The position numbers were made by a program, and so were the translations under genes. From Sorex araneus (taxonomy: Eukaryota; Chordata; Mammalia; Eulipotyphla; Soricidae): DNA of 64,000 bases. A model generated the notes under the pieces. That model searched no databases, was not told where the DNA came from, and saw nothing but the letters and a program-made list of their open reading frames with translations. Shown in pieces: positions 37,156 to 48,015 of the stretch (its first letter is position 1; every line of letters begins with the position of its first letter). The stretch covers positions 216,816,000-216,879,999 of the forward strand of contig NC_073304.1 in assembly GCF_027595985.1 (NCBI RefSeq). Reading direction: 5' to 3'.

Positions 37156-38966
37156 CCAGGAGTAATTTCTGACAGTAGAGCCAAGAATAACCCTAAGCAT
37201 TGCTGGATGTAGTCCAAAAATAAACAAAAACGGTGAATTGTACTTCAATATTTCAGTTAGGAAATATAATCCTGGGGACCAGAGTAAGAGTACAGCGGGT
37301 AGGCACTGACCTTTCATGCAGGCAATCTGAGTTTGATCCCCAGTATCCCAAATGGTTCCCTGAGCCCTGCCAGCAGTGACCCCTAAACACAGAGCCAGGA
37401 GTTAAGACCTGAGCACTGCTGCGTGACCCTAAAAACAACCTATCAACAAACAACAACAAAAATATCAAAGATATACCTGAAAAACTGAAATATAGTAGAT
37501 AAATAACAGAATTAAAATTTGAACCTAGCAAACTGTTTTCAGCGCTTTTTTTATCCTTCTCACTATCATATACTAAGTCAAGATACTGGAAGTATGCTAC
37601 TAAGTTAGGTAACATTATACTTCTCTGAAACACAAATTCATGGATCTGAGTGATTAGCTATTCATTTGTTGAGACAAACTTAAGTTTGAAATCCAAATCT
37701 CTAAACCATGGCTTTTCCCACTTGCTTTTCTTTTAGTTTTCTTGGGGCATGCTCTCAAGCAGTGCTCAGGAGGCATGAAAGTGCCTCCCAGAACTTCTCA
37801 GCCAACCAGACCAGTGGTTTGATCCAAGAGCCCAAGTATGCAGTGCTGCTGTGATTCACAGGGGCTACACCAGTGGTGTGTGAGGGACTACATGGTGTTG
37901 AGAATTGACTGGGGTCAGCATCATGCATGACATGCACCTTTACTTTGTACTGTCTGCCTGCACTGAACTATAGTTTTTATTTATTTTTTTTCAGTTTGGG
38001 GGCCATACCTAGCAAATCAGGGAATCAGAATTTCCATGACAGGAGTCATACAAAGAAGTCCAGAGAGTTAACATACCTAATACTACATATATATGTTTTT
38101 GTGTGTGTATACATGAGTACAAATGTGAATATATGGACATTTCTATTGCATAGTCTAAATTGAAAATGACTTCTTTACTAAAATCCTTATGATACAGTCG
38201 TAACACTTTTATTTATCAGTGAATTTCGAACTTAAAATATTAAACTATATAGATGATCTAGTTCAAAAAATAACAAAGATAATACAAAATAACAAAGATG
38301 ACACAACCATCCTGAACAATATTCAAGAAAATCTTGTCGATAATATTCGAAGTTTACTTTAAATCGTTAATTTGCAGGGAAAAAAAAGTGTTCTTATTTG
38401 TTTTTCATTTGTCCCACCCAACTCTAAAAGGGAAAAAAAGAAAACAAACAAAAACCACTTTTGCTAAACCTTGTTGATTCTCAAAACATGGAGTTAGCAA
38501 TGACCTTAGTAGAGCTTCAACTGTCAACTAAGGAAACATGCATAATAGGTGTTCTAAATTTTTCCTTTATCCTGTCCTACCAACTATTAAATTCCTTCGT
38601 TCTATATATTATTGCAAAGCACTCAAAATAACTATACCATAGGTATCTTGTTTTTCAAGTCATCAGAATGCTTTTCCTTTTTTTGGGATCACACCCGGTG
38701 ATACTTAGGGTTACTCATGGCTCTGCACTCAGGAATTACTCCTGTTGGTGCTGGGGAAGGGGGTAACCACATGGGATGCTGCCTGCAAGGCAAATGCCCT
38801 ACCTGCTGTACTATTGCTCCAGGCCCGCTTTTTCATTTCTTCAGTTTGCTTTTGGCATCAGTCCTTTGAGTTATCTAAGTCTGCTCTTCCATCTTACTTT
38901 TAAGTGATTATGAAATTTCATTCCTACATCATGCCTGCCTCTTCCACCTGGTCAAAAAAGTCAGTC

Positions 38967-39131
38967 GGGGGCTGGAGCACAGCAGGTAGGGCGTTTGCCT
39001 TGCACGTATTTGGCTAAACCGGGTTCGATTCCCAGCATCTCATAGGGTCCCCTGAGCACCGCCAGGGGTGGTTCCTGAGTGCAGAGCCAGGAGTGACCCC
39101 TGTGCATCGGTGGGTGTGACCCCCCCCCCAA
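38967..39131 (+). mobile_element. Young tRNA-derived SINE
   Basis: Plus copy with a small deletion in the A-box region and a C-rich stretch before the A tail, flanked by the 13-bp AAAAAAGTCAGTC (38954-38966, 39132-39144). Confidence 0.9.
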
Positions 39132-39801
39132 AAAAAAGTCAGTCAGTGACAGGAGATGGCTGAAAGGGTTGGATCACATACTGTTCATGTGGAAGTCCTG
39201 GGTTTGAGCACTTGGCACCACACTGCATCCTTAGTACTGCTGGGAATAGTCCCAGAGCACCACCATGTGGCTCCAAAACAGACGAAACAAAAAGTATCAT
39301 ATTCACCTAATATCACATAAGTCAGTATATTTGAGTACACAAAATTGGGCAGTCATTAGAACTACAAATCCATATTTTGAGCTGATTTCTGAGGTTCAGC
39401 ACCAGAGTAATGCATAAGATGAATCTATTTACTTTTTAGGGGACTCAATTTTCCTCTTCTAGTTTTTGTTAGAAATTCCTGAAATCAAGAACAAAAATGA
39501 CAGAATAGTCAGTATCTTTTTACTTTTTATTTTTTTGCTTTTTGGGTCAGACCCAGCGATGCACAGGGGTTACTCCTGGCTTGGCTCATGCACTCAGGAA
39601 TTACTATATAATTATCTGAATTAACCAAAAATATTGCAGTTTAGTACCACCACCTAATGTAAGTTACTATTATGTTTAAATAAAATCAAATGCATCTGAG
39701 TGCACTGATACACAAAAATATAAAACCATGGTAGGGTGCTTTCATTTTTTTTATTTTTTGCTTTTTTTTTTTGGGTCACACCTGGTAAAGCCTAATTTCT
39801 T

Positions 39802-39984
39802 TTTTTTTTTTTTTTTTTTTGCTTTTTGGGTCACACCCAGCGATGCTCAGGGGTTACTCCTGGCTCTGCACTCAGGAATTACTCCTGGCGGTGCTTGGGG
39901 GACCATATGGGATGCCGGGGATCGAACCCGGGTCGGCCGCATGCAAGGCAAACGCCCTACCCGCTGTGCTATCGCTCCGGCCCC
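39802..39984 (-). mobile_element. Young tRNA-derived SINE inserted in another SINE
   Basis: Near-consensus minus copy; host is a minus SINE whose start lies at 39762-39800. Flanks TAAAGCCTAATTTCTT / TAAGGCGTAATTTCTT are a diverged duplication. Confidence 0.88.
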
Positions 39985-40497
39985 TAAGGCGTAATTTCTT
40001 TTCTGCAAAAAAGGGGCTATAAGTTCAATCCCTAGTATCATCCAGTGGTCCTGTTGGTGCCACAACCAACTGATCACAGCACCAAATCTGTGCACCTCTC
40101 ACAGCAAAGAACAAGATGGAAAGGAAGGAAAATAAATGAAACTGAGGGTCAGAGAAATAACAGAGGAAGTAAAATGCTTGCCTTGCATGCTGCCCTCAAA
40201 TCACCACCACATATGTCCCCCAAGCACCATCAGGGGTCACTCCTGAGCACTGAGTCAGGAATAAACCCTTGAGCAAGGCCAGGTGTACCCCCAAAGAAAA
40301 ACAATGAAAAAATTAAAGTAGAAGCAATAGAGAAGCCAAAGATGTGGGTCAAGAGGTGGAACATATACCTTACATGTGAGAGAACCTGGTACTGGTCTCA
40401 GGAATTAGGCTCCCTACACCTCCAAGTATCACCAGGTAAAATCCCTGGTGCACTCCCCTCAGCAGGAGCACTGGGCATGGCCTCTATGACAATGGAA

Positions 40498-40540
40498 ACA
40501 CACACACACACACACACTCACTCTCTCTCTCTCTCTCAAA
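40498..40540 (+). repeat. (AC)n(TC)n microsatellite
   Basis: Compound repeat: ACACAC run followed by CTCTCT run. Confidence 0.95.
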
Positions 40541-41525
40541 GGCATCACTGGCAACAACTGAACCAGACAAATAACATGAGATGTACTTGGGACCAAAGAC
40601 AAAGCTCCAAGAGCTGGCTCTCTAGATCCAGAGTGCATGTTGTTCAAAGCATCTTTCAAAGGTCCTCATTTGATGTCCCTGTAATATCTCTTCAGCCTCT
40701 AAACATCTTATTTTGATTTACCTAATGTTAGGTAAGTGCTCTCAGCTCAATCTCTAAGGGCTAAGGGCTAAGGCTTAAAATAAAATTCATAGTTATCTTA
40801 GTACTAACTATCCCTAGTGGTGCTTAGGGCATCGTACAAACCCTAAGGATCAAACCCAGGCATCCTGCATGCAAAGCATCTATCCAGACTTTATTGTAAG
40901 GATTTAATGTCAAAATTAAACTAACAGCTCCCTGACAAATTTCTTTTTCTTACATATTTTATCAAATAATCAATGACTGGCTATTTTACATACTACAAGA
41001 TACATAGCTAAAAGGTAAACTCTCTTCCCTTGGTTTTACCTTAAAATATTTTCTTCAGCTTTATCCCTCAACATGAGATCTAAGATCTGGAATTTACAGT
41101 TAAAATAATCAAAAACAGACAAAGTAGTACAGAGATGAAAGCACTTGCGGTTCATGCACCCCACCTCCGTTTACTCCCTATCACTGCTATGAGTGAGCAA
41201 AGTCATTAACGAGACCTGGGTTTGGTCCAAGAAATATTCTCAGACACAATATAACCAAAAACGGGCTGACAGCTCAACTAGCTGAGCTTCGCATGCAGGA
41301 GTTTGGGGTTTAATCCCTGGCACCTCATGGTGCCCAAGTAGCATCTAGAGCAACTCTAGAATAGCCTAAGCATCTGTCAATTTGGCCCACCCAAAAAAAC
41401 ACACAAAAGACAAACTTCAAATATCCTTCCCCTGAGAACATGTGGGACCCTCCTAAAAAATTAACTTTTAAAAAGAAATTAACGTTTAGGAGGCCAGAGG
41501 GATAGTACACTGTGTAAGCACTTGC

Positions 41526-41714
41526 GTTTTTTTTTTTTTGCTTTCTGGGTTACACCCGGTGATGCACAGGGGTTACTCCTGCTCATGCACTCAGAAATTA
41601 CTCCTGGCGGTGCTGGGGGGTGGGGGAGGAAACATATGGGATGCTGGGAATCGAACTTGGGTCAGCTCCGTGCAAGGCAAATGCCCTACCCGCTGTGCTA
41701 TCGTTCCAGCCCCC
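41526..41714 (-). mobile_element. tRNA-derived SINE inserted in an older SINE
   Basis: Minus copy ending CTATCGTTCCAGCCCC, with the 9-bp duplication AGCACTTGC (41517-41525, 41715-41723). The host is an old plus-oriented SINE at about 41492-41860. Confidence 0.88.
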
Positions 41715-42189
41715 AGCACTTGCTTCGAAAACTGCCAATCAGGGTTCCCTCTGAGATGTCCCTCTTGGTCCCCTGAGCACCACTAGGAAGAGACTCCTGA
41801 TCGAAGAACCAGGAGAAATCCCTGAACATTTCCAGCTGTAGCTCCTAAACAAAACAAAATTAATTTTCAGACATTAATTTCAAATTACTTACTACTTGCT
41901 ATAAAAATTTTCTCCACACAACCCACATTCCAAAGTCGCCACCCTGCAAACTCATCAGACCAGCTTTACAGATTCACGACAGAATCTCTGAGGAAATGCA
42001 AGCCAAGCAGCTAAAATTCACTAGTACACTGGTCTCCCACTGAGAACTCTGGGTTGCCCTCAGGATGGGTGCTCTGTTGAAGGCCCAGCAGCAGCACTCC
42101 TGCACCACAGCTGCAGCCCTGCCAATGGCCCAATTCCAATGCAGAGACACAGAACCTACAAAAGTTTTCAGGTTAAGAACTCTGGGGTC

Positions 42190-42373
42190 GGGGCTGGAGA
42201 GATAGCACAGCGGGTAGGGCGTTTGCCTTGCACTAGGCCAACCTGGGTTCAAATCCCAGCATCCCATATGGTCCCCTGAGCACCGCCAGGGGTAATTCCT
42301 GAGTGCAGAGCCAGGAGTAACCCCTGTGCATCGCCGGGTGTGACCCAAAAAAGCAAAAAAAAAAAAAAAAAAA
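42190..42373 (+). mobile_element. Young tRNA-derived SINE within composite repeat copy 4
   Basis: Near-consensus copy with a long A tail and a 15-bp duplication AAGAACTCTGGGGTC (42175-42189, 42374-42388). Confidence 0.93.
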
Positions 42374-42509
42374 AAGAACTCTGGGGTCTTCTGGGAGTGG
42401 AGGCAGGCAGCCTCCTCACACCCCACCCTGTACCTCTGGAAGCACTGCAGCCACACCCACATCCCACAATGTAAACTCATTATCGGCCCAGTTCTACAGA
42501 TCCTGAAGT

Positions 42510-42605
42510 TTATGAAGCATGCATTTGCACATATGGCATTTGCACATGTGGCTGCTTTGCATAAGTGGCATTTGCACATTTGGCCGCTTTGCATATGTGG
42601 TCGCA
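42510..42605 (+). repeat. Short tandem repeat around GCATTTGCACATRTGG
   Basis: Units of about 16-20 bp alternate GCATTTGCACAT.TGG with GCTTTGCATA.GTGG about five to six times, inside composite repeat copy 4. They form a small minisatellite with imperfect units. Confidence 0.7.
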
Positions 42606-42882
42606 GAACACTTGGAAATTTCACAATATTGACATCCCATTAAGGAGCATACCAAATTAGATGGAAAATTAACAAAGAAGCCAACTAAGCTCAATAAGTA
42701 AAAATAATGCAGAAGGCTCAACTAATAACAAACAGCTTAGAAAACCTTCAGATAAGGACTTAATGACCCCAAGGTGAAATATAACAAACCAAACGGGCCT
42801 TCATTGTTTTTTTTCTTTCCTTGTTTTTGTGCTACACCTGGTGATGCTCAGGGATTACTCCTGGCTCTGCCATCAGGGGGAC

Positions 42883-43125
42883 TGGAATGATAGGCCAGCG
42901 GGTAGGGCGTTTGCCTTGCACGCAGCTGTTCCCGCTTCTATTCCTCTGTCCCGCTCGGAAAGCCCAACAAGCTACAGAGAGTATTCCGCCCACACAGCAG
43001 AGCCTGGCAAGCTCCCCTTGGTGTATTGGATATGCCAAAAACAGTAACAAGTCTCACAATGGAGATGTTACTGATGCCTGCTCGAGCAAATTGATGAACA
43101 ACGGGATGACAGTGCTACAGCCATT
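42883..43125 (+). mobile_element. Non-A-tailed SINE, full length
   Basis: tRNA head (CCAGCGGGTAGGGCGTTTGC) followed by the second-family body, ending GGGATGACAGTGCTACAG. It sits next to a truncated minus SINE inside composite repeat copy 4. Confidence 0.85.
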
Positions 43126-46100
43126 TAGTTGTAACAACATAAATTATTTTATAATTTATTATTGGAAGATAGTTGGGAAAATGGGGAAAATGGTGGAGGG
43201 AAGGTCACTCTGGTTGTGGGATTGGTGTTGGGACAATAAATGCCCTAATATCTGTCTTACAAACTTTGATGTTTAAATAAATTTAGAAAAAAAAAGATAT
43301 GACAAGAAAACATTTTTTCTCCGCCACAAAGTTTCCAGTTTTTTGTTTGTTTTTATGGCTTTTATCACATCTGATGATATGCACTCAGGAATTACTCCTG
43401 GTGCTTGGGGGTCCATATGAGATGTTGGGATTCATAGCACTCGGTCATGTGTGTCTAAGACGGACCTACCCACAAAAATCCTGCTATTATCTATCTGCTT
43501 AAAATCTGAAATTATCAGTCCTCTAAAAAGCATAGGGGGATAGAGGATGGGGGGGGGAACGAAGGCATAAAACATCGGGTAGGGCATCTGCCTTGAATGC
43601 TGCCAATCTAGGTTCAATCCCTAGTATCCTATCTGGTCCCATGAGCACTGCCAGGACTAACTCCTGACTGCAGAGCCAGGAGTAAGCCCTAAGAATCACG
43701 GGGTATGGTCCAAAACCCAAACAAGCAAAATAAAAAGCATCTGGGGGCTAGAGAAATAGTACAGCAGATAAGAAGCTTACCTTGCTTGCATAGGGCCAAC
43801 CTGGGATCAATTCCCAGAACCACATATGGTTCCCTGAACATCAATGGGAGTGATCCTTGTGCACAACTAGGTTATCACCCAAAAATCAAAATTTAAAAGA
43901 TTAAATTAAGCAGAAAACATTCTGGGGCCAGAGTGATAGTAGAGTGTGTATGGGGCTTGCCTTGCACGTAGCTGACCTAGGTTTGTGTTCTAGGACCACA
44001 TATGGTCCCTGGAGACTCGCTAGCATCGATTCAGGAACACAGAGCCAGCACCACCAAGTATGGCCCCCAAACAAAAATTAAACCAAACAAACAGAAAAAG
44101 CATTCTAGCACCACAGAGATAGCTCAATAGGCTGACGCTTAGAATGCAGATCACCTAGGTTCGTTCCTGGACATCACAAAGTCACCCGAGAAAAAAGCAA
44201 GGAGGAAAGCAGTCCATGTTAAACAGAATAAAAATTGTTTTTATCTAAATCTTGTGTATGATGAAAGTAAACACAACATATAATGAGTAATTTTTCTGGT
44301 TTTGAGATCAGCTATTTTATTAGTTTTACTCCTTATAAACCGGGTCAGTAAAGTAAATGATTTTAGGAGACACTTAGGACACTGAAGAGATAAATCAACA
44401 GGCTGGGATGATTGTTTTGCATGTAGAATCCTGGGTACCCCATTGTACTCAAGTCCATGACTAATCCAACTGTGAGCCTGCCACCCCCCCCCAAAAGAAA
44501 AACAAGACTCATAAAGAAATTTATTAACACTTATTTCCAGCCCTTTCCATTTGTCTTGTACATATTACATCATTAAGAGGAGCTTCTGGTTTATACATAA
44601 GTACAGTACTTTAATCAAGAAAACTTGTACCAAGAGGATTTTCTGCCAACCCCCATTCTTTTTTATTTTCTCAGATGCTTAGAAAGCTTTAGTTGTCAAT
44701 TATCAATCCATATGATGACAGACTTCATTAAGCAATACAGGAGCTGGAGAGAGATCGAGAGATAGTACAGCAGGTAGGTGTTTGCCTTGCACAGAACCTA
44801 CCTGGATTTGATTGCTGGCACCACATACGGTCCCCCAGCACCGCCAGGAGTGAGCCCTGAGCACAGCTGGGTGTGGTAAATACAAAACAACCAAAAAGTA
44901 AAAAAATAAAGCAATAATGCCTTTTATTATTTTAGTGCCAGGGCTATAGATCATTTATAATTGAAAATACAAAACAATTGTAAAAATTGCAACAGCAGTG
45001 AAAATTTAAAGCTAGTTCAAGAACGAACTCCAACTACACAACCTAAAAATTGCTATAACAGAGCTAACAAATGGTAAAAAGCTAATCCCACTCAGTATCC
45101 AGTATTTGGGCTTCCCTTTAAAATTCCTGTCAACTACTAAATGTCCATTCAGCAATTTTAATGACGAGCCTGGGACTTATGCAGCATTACTGAACTTTTC
45201 CACTATTCTACACTATGCTTATGATGTCTTTCTGTATTAAGACAACATAAAGCTCGATTACGCCCCAAATCCTTTCTACTGTAAGATTTTCCTCCCACCA
45301 TTACAATATAAAGAAGGCCAATTCCTTGATTTTCTTTCTCCGTTCCATGCCCTCAGCAGTAATACAGTTCCTCTGAATTTAAACTCCCCCCCCCCAACAC
45401 TTCCTGTGTTGAACACTGAAAACTGAAACAAACTCCGTAATAAAACCATGTCCCCCGAGAAACACACACAAAAATATCCAAGAACAGACAACGCTTGCCG
45501 AAGTTTAGTTCACAGACTAAGTCCTTGGGCAAAAAATTTCACCCTCTGCGCCTCGTTGGCAAGTTTCCCGACACTTTTCGTCTCAGTTTCTTACAATTTC
45601 ATCCTTCAAAAGGAAAGGAAAAGAAATCAACAAGCGGGGTGGGGAGGGTAGAGTGAGCCGCAAGGTATCCCAGGTCAGGCTGATTCTCGGCCAGAAGAGG
45701 CCAGGTAACAAGTACCCTTCTGGTCCAAAGCAGCGTCTTTGTCCCGGCGCCCCTGGACCGGCCTTCTCGTTCACTTCCATACTTCCCTCCCCGGGGCCTA
45801 CTGGCTCAGGATGCTTTCCGATCGCCGCTTGCATTCCTCCCCTCCCGGGCTCCAGCCTCTTCTCGCCCGAGCAGGAAAAGTTTAATAAGAGACGGCGCCA
45901 AGCACAAGGGAGTTTTGCACAGCCCGTCCACAACTGCGCGATGCCACGAACAATGAAGAGGAAGTATCGGAACAATGCCCAAACCAAACGCACCCCCCGA
46001 GCCTCGTGCTCGGCCCTCTCTCTCTCTCTCTCTCCACCCCCGGCCCGCCTGCGTGGCCCCCACTGCACACACCCGTGGTGTGTGTGTTTGTGTGTGTGTG

Positions 46101-46602
46101 TGTATCTAGTGCGAAGTTGGGGGCGGGGGGCGGTCACCCACCCCCACCCCCGTGCGGAGCCCAGAACTGCGTCGGTCGCGCAGAAGGGAGCAGAGAGCGA
46201 AGCGGCAAGCGCCCGGAGGTCAGAGCCGGGATGCTTGTAGTGCCGGGGGAGGGAGGCCAGCCAAGGGTTGTGTAAAGAATGGAAAGCCGAGTGTTCTGGG
46301 GGGAGGGGGGAAATAGGGCGCCGGAGCTAATCCCCGGCCGGGGCCCGCCGGAGGAAGAGGCAGGAGGCGAGCGGCCGGGAGGGCTGGCGACGTCGGGCTG
46401 CGGCGGCCGCTGGAGTCCCGGGGCCGGAAAGGAGAAGCCCAGTCGCCCGGGCGCTCGGGGGGTGACGGCGCCAGGCGAGGAAGGCGGCTCGGTGTTGTCC
46501 TTTTTTTTTTTTTTTTCCCCGTGGTATCCGCGCGAGAAACGCTTTTCCTCCCGCCGCCTAGGCCAACCCCCACCCTCCCAACCCCCGCCCTCAAGCTCAC
46601 AC

Positions 46603-46644
46603 CTCAAACCTGCTCTTGGTCACTCCGTTCACGTCCCTCCTCAT
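46603..46644 (-). CDS. FBXL20: FBXL20 exon 1, coding part (residues 1-14)
   Basis: Read on the minus strand from the ATG at 46644-46642, the codons give MRRDVNGVTKSRFE, the FBXL20 N-terminus as I remember it in other mammals. They are followed directly by a GT donor (46602-46601, GAG/GTGTGAGC), phase 0. The exon sits inside the CpG island, as expected for a first exon. The start codon has a weak context: C at -3 and A at +4. The 14 residues precede the F-box and have no known fold. The exon is too short to be found by ORF length; it was identified by its residues and splice site. Confidence 0.92.
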
Positions 46645-47894
46645 GGGGCCGGCGGGTGCGGCCGGGGCCGGGCGCTGCGGCGTGCGGAGTGCAAAGCCTC
46701 GGGGGGGGGGGGGTCCCCGGGCGGGCCCGCGAGTTCCGGGCGCCCGAGGCGGCGTCCGAGCGGCGGGCGGCGCGGAGCCGGGGGGCTGAGGCCGGCGTCG
46801 GGGGAACCTTCTCGACCCCGCCGGGGCCTCGTCAGCCTCCCGCAGCGCCCGCGGCGGAGACGACGGGCTCGTCGCTAGCTCTTCTCTCTCTCCTCAGCCT
46901 CAACTTCAACCCAAAACAAAAACACTCCCCACCTGCCAGCAACGCGCCTTCTCATTGGGCAGCGCCCGCCGGGCTCCGAACGGCGTGAGGAGGAGCGCGC
47001 GGCGGCGGCGGCGGCGGCAGGGGCTGCCCCTCCCCCACCCCTGGGCGCGCTCGGCCCCCGGAGCAGCCGGAGCGCGGCGGCGTGAGCCCGCGCGCGCCCC
47101 CCACGCAGGCGAGCCCACCGCCAGAAGGCCCGGCAGGGAAGTGGCTCTCTGGGTCTGGGTTCGTGCAATGGGAGGAGCTGCGCGGCTGGCGCGTGTGCGC
47201 GAGTGCGCGCGTGCTCGCGGACGGGAGAGGCAAGCCGGACAACTACACACGGCGCCCGCGCCCCCTCTTCTGCCCAGGGTGCCCCTGGCCTCCCCTTCAC
47301 CGCCGAGGATCACGCACCCACCCACCCACCCACCTAGCACTCCTGTGTTCTTTCGAGTCCTCCCAGACACCCCACCCACCGAAGTCTGTCGCGTCCTGCC
47401 CGGTAACCTGTGCTCGCACGCTCGCTTGCACGCACGCACATTCTGCCCCGCCACCCAACTCCCTTCCCCTATCACTCACTGTCGCCTTGAACCCAAAGTG
47501 CAGCAGGCGGTCCCTGCTCGGAGCCATTTTCCTCCTCTTTCTGGTGGTCTCTAGACTGGGGCCGTGCTGGTGCTGCTGCCCGCCGCCGCCGCGGCTGCCG
47601 CTGCCGTCGCCTCCCCCGCCCCCGTGAATTGCATTACCGGGAGGCCTGGGGGGTGGGGGACCCTGGCGGGGCGTGGGTCTCCCTGTGAAAGGATCAGGAG
47701 GGCAGGGCGCTAATTGTGCTGTCCTCTTTCTGGGAGCGAGGGGCAGTGAGGTCGCGTCCCGTGCCTCAAGTAAGGGGGTGCAGTGCTGGAGTGGGGCGAC
47801 CTTCCTTGGGCAGGGGGAGGGGCGGCGCTCTGGGGTGGCGGTGGGGGCGGGCGCGGCTGCGGGGCCTTTGGCTTTCCCCGCCCCTCGGCCGCCG

Positions 47895-47985
47895 GCGCCC
47901 AATGGGCGCGAGCGCCTGTCAGCTCTCCAATCAGAAGGCGGGTTGGTGAGAGCCTGACCGTGACGCCACTTTGGCGGGAGAAACA
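47895..47985. promoter_or_regulatory. NF-Y / E2F / CRE-like cluster at upstream edge of CpG island
   Basis: Within about 90 bp the plus strand shows CCAAT in CCCAATGGGCG, CCAATCAG, a half-CRE (GTGACGCCA) and TTTGGCGGGAGAA, an E2F-type site. The order and spacing resemble core promoters of NF-Y/E2F-regulated housekeeping genes. The cluster could serve FBXL20 (minus) or an unannotated divergent transcript (plus). These are motif matches read by eye. Confidence 0.5.
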
Positions 47986-48015
47986 AGCATGTCTGAGCGA
48001 GTAGGCGGGGGCGCT

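Larger units (their letters stand above)
41900..43290 (+). repeat. Composite monomer repeat, copy 4 (split by SINEs)
   Basis: Related monomer starts (AAACTCAT.A..CC..) occur at about 41950 and 42474. The unit is interrupted by a young SINE (42190-42373) and by a SINE pair (42810-43125). The tail GGTGGAGGGAAGG..TGGTTGTGGGATTGGTG ends at AAATAAATTTAGAAA (about 43288). It carries a private short tandem repeat at 42510-42605. Confidence 0.6.
9804..46602 (-). other. FBXL20: FBXL20 intron 1 (36.8 kb)
   Basis: The intron runs from donor GTGTGAGC (46602) to acceptor TTTACAG (9804). It holds the 378-379-bp monomer repeats, three truncated L1s, at least two old L1s, a nested LTR and several dozen SINEs. 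Less repetitive stretches include about 11200-11640, 12100-12840, 14700-15460, 17500-17860, 25080-25900, 30480-31010, 38010-38660 and 44880-45600. Beyond the repeats listed here I see no conserved exon, RNA gene or CpG island in it until 45.6 kb. Confidence 0.8.
1..47560 (-). other. FBXL20: FBXL20 gene, 5' part (promoter to intron 2)
   Basis: Two exons with consensus splice sites encode the N-terminus of FBXL20, a substrate-recognition F-box protein that acts in SCF (SKP1-CUL1-RBX1) ubiquitin ligases. Exon 1 (46603-46644 coding) ends GAG/GTGTGA and exon 2 (9742-9803) is bounded by TTTACAG and GTAAGT, in matching phase. The joined product starts MRRDVNGVTKSRFE and continues MFSNSDEAVINKKLPKELLL. 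The right-hand gene limit is only estimated from the CpG island; no TSS can be read from sequence. I did not find the exon that completes the F-box (IFSFLD...) in 1-9741, so the gene continues leftward out of the window. Intron 1 is 36.8 kb. Confidence 0.9.
45600..48015 (-). promoter_or_regulatory. FBXL20: CpG island: FBXL20 promoter, 5'UTR and start of intron 1
   Basis: About 2.4 kb is GC-rich and CpG-dense, in sharp contrast to the AT-rich, SINE-filled flanks, and has no SINE copies. It contains FBXL20 exon 1. Visible elements include a GGC-repeat run at about 46997-47020 that probably lies in the 5'UTR, a CCAAT box in minus orientation near 46957, GCCATTTT (YY1-like) near 47525, and a cluster at 47895-47985 with two CCAAT cores and an E2F-type TTTGGCGGGA. 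It also holds a T-run (about 46501-46517), a G-run (about 46702), TC repeats (about 46017-46035) and GT repeats (about 46076-46105). Transcription start sites cannot be fixed: both about 46.86-46.95 kb and about 47.5-47.9 kb are plausible. Confidence 0.85.

Noticed and set aside
40754..40775. CTAAGGGCTAAGGGCTAAGG as an interstitial telomere repeat
   Set aside because: The unit is not TTAGGG and there are fewer than three copies.
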